Shown piece after piece: positions 6,650 to 7,033 of a stretch of DNA of 7,033 nt. The number at the start of each line of letters is the position of its first letter. Position 1 is the stretch's first letter. Source of the stretch: Opitutia bacterium. Its GTDB lineage: Bacteria > Verrucomicrobiota > Verrucomicrobiia > Opitutales > UBA953. The notes under the pieces were generated by a model. It was not told the DNA's origin and made no database searches. It saw only the letters and a list, made by a program, of their open reading frames with translations. The stretch lies in contig CANHHS010000076.1 of assembly GCA_947460445.1 (NCBI GenBank), positions 1 to 7,033 of the forward strand, in the 5' to 3' direction. The translations under genes and the position numbers were made by a program.

Positions 6650-7033
6650 ATGCGCAAGGTTCTCGGATTTGATTTAGGCGGCACAAAATTCGCCTTCGGC
6701 GTGGTCCAAGAAGACGGCACCGTTCTCGGTTCAGGCCAGATTGAAACCTTTGCTGAGAAAGGGGCCGCACAAGCTGTTCAGCGTGTGATAGCTACGGCAT
6801 GCGATACGCTCACACAGTTAAACCTTAAACCATCCGACTTAGTCGGCATCGGCATCGCTTCACCTGGACCACTCGATGTGGAAAAAGGATGCGTGACGGG
6901 TTCGCCGAATTTACCGGGCTGGGATAACTTTCCCATTGTTGGTGAAATTGCGAAGGCCTTTGGATTGCCCGTTCGGATTGATAACGACGCGAATGCCGCA
7001 GCCGTGGGCGAGCACCGCTTCGGTGCCGGCAAA
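6650..7033 (+). CDS. ROK family sugar kinase, probable glucokinase, N-terminal part
   Basis: The first 128 codons of a gene run off the window end, about 40% of a typical 300-320 aa ROK kinase. The N-terminus MRKVLGFDLGGTKFAFGVV contains the ATP phosphate-binding DLGGTK motif (residues 8-13). GIGIASPGPLD (66-76) and the GSPNLPGWDNFP segment (84-95) match sugar-kinase ROK proteins. IDNDANAAAVGEHRFGAG (110-127) contains the probable catalytic base Asp113 in NDAN. No helix-turn-helix domain precedes the kinase fold, so this is a kinase rather than a NagC/XylR-type repressor. The family zinc motif (CxCGxxGC) and the glucose-contacting E-x-G-H lie beyond the window, so substrate (glucose, or another hexose such as fructose, mannose or N-acetylmannosamine) is unresolved. 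The gene starts three bases after the cupin stop without a visible Shine-Dalgarno site. Confidence 0.9.
   Translation, partial: MRKVLGFDLGGTKFAFGVVQEDGTVLGSGQIETFAEKGAAQAVQRVIATACDTLTQLNLKPSDLVGIGIASPGPLDVEKGCVTGSPNLPGWDNFPIVGEIAKAFGLPVRIDNDANAAAVGEHRFGAGK

Noticed and set aside
6646..6652. ATG at 6646 overlapping the cupin stop as a start for the ROK kinase
   Set aside because: It is four bases upstream and therefore out of frame with the DLGGTK-containing frame; the ATG at 6650 is in frame.

Overview
This window is a run of tightly spaced genes, all on the + strand, from an unidentified bacterium. Seven genes are supported: the 3' end of a probable ATP synthase epsilon subunit, putA, tdh, kbl, a slyX-like gene, a small cupin gene, and the 5' part of a ROK-family sugar kinase. 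Gaps between the last six genes are 2-48 bp. No RNA genes, insertion sequences, CRISPR arrays or gene-free stretches over 300 bp are visible.

Layout: 1-171 is the tail of a probable atpC. Bases 172-218 form a short leader with an imperfect stem-loop. 219-3749 is a large bifunctional proline-catabolic enzyme (PutA). 3766-4797 and 4806-5990 are the pair threonine 3-dehydrogenase and glycine C-acetyltransferase (2-amino-3-ketobutyrate CoA ligase). 5993-6193 is a 66-aa SlyX-like coiled-coil protein. 6242-6646 is a single-domain cupin resembling the phosphomannose isomerase cupin fold. 6650-7033 is the first 128 codons of a ROK kinase, probably a glucokinase, cut by the window edge.

Function: PutA converts proline to glutamate, delivering electrons to the quinone pool and NADH. 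Tdh and Kbl convert threonine to glycine and acetyl-CoA, also yielding NADH. The three genes therefore form an amino-acid catabolic block. The downstream cupin and ROK kinase suggest a sugar-handling pair. The slyX-like gene between the two blocks has no known biochemical role.

Organism: PutA has the long architecture without an N-terminal DNA-binding domain, with sequence features like the Corynebacterium (branch 3, type B) enzymes. Most starts lack a recognisable Shine-Dalgarno sequence, and GC is moderate to moderately high. These traits, with a SlyX-like protein, would be compatible with a Verrucomicrobiota (Opitutae-like) or another non-model Gram-negative lineage, but this is a low-confidence inference. 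Nothing here amounts to a clearly undescribed system. The points most worth checking are the putA leader hairpin, the Shine-Dalgarno-poor starts, the codon-usage shift between putA and tdh-kbl, and the cupin-ROK kinase pairing.
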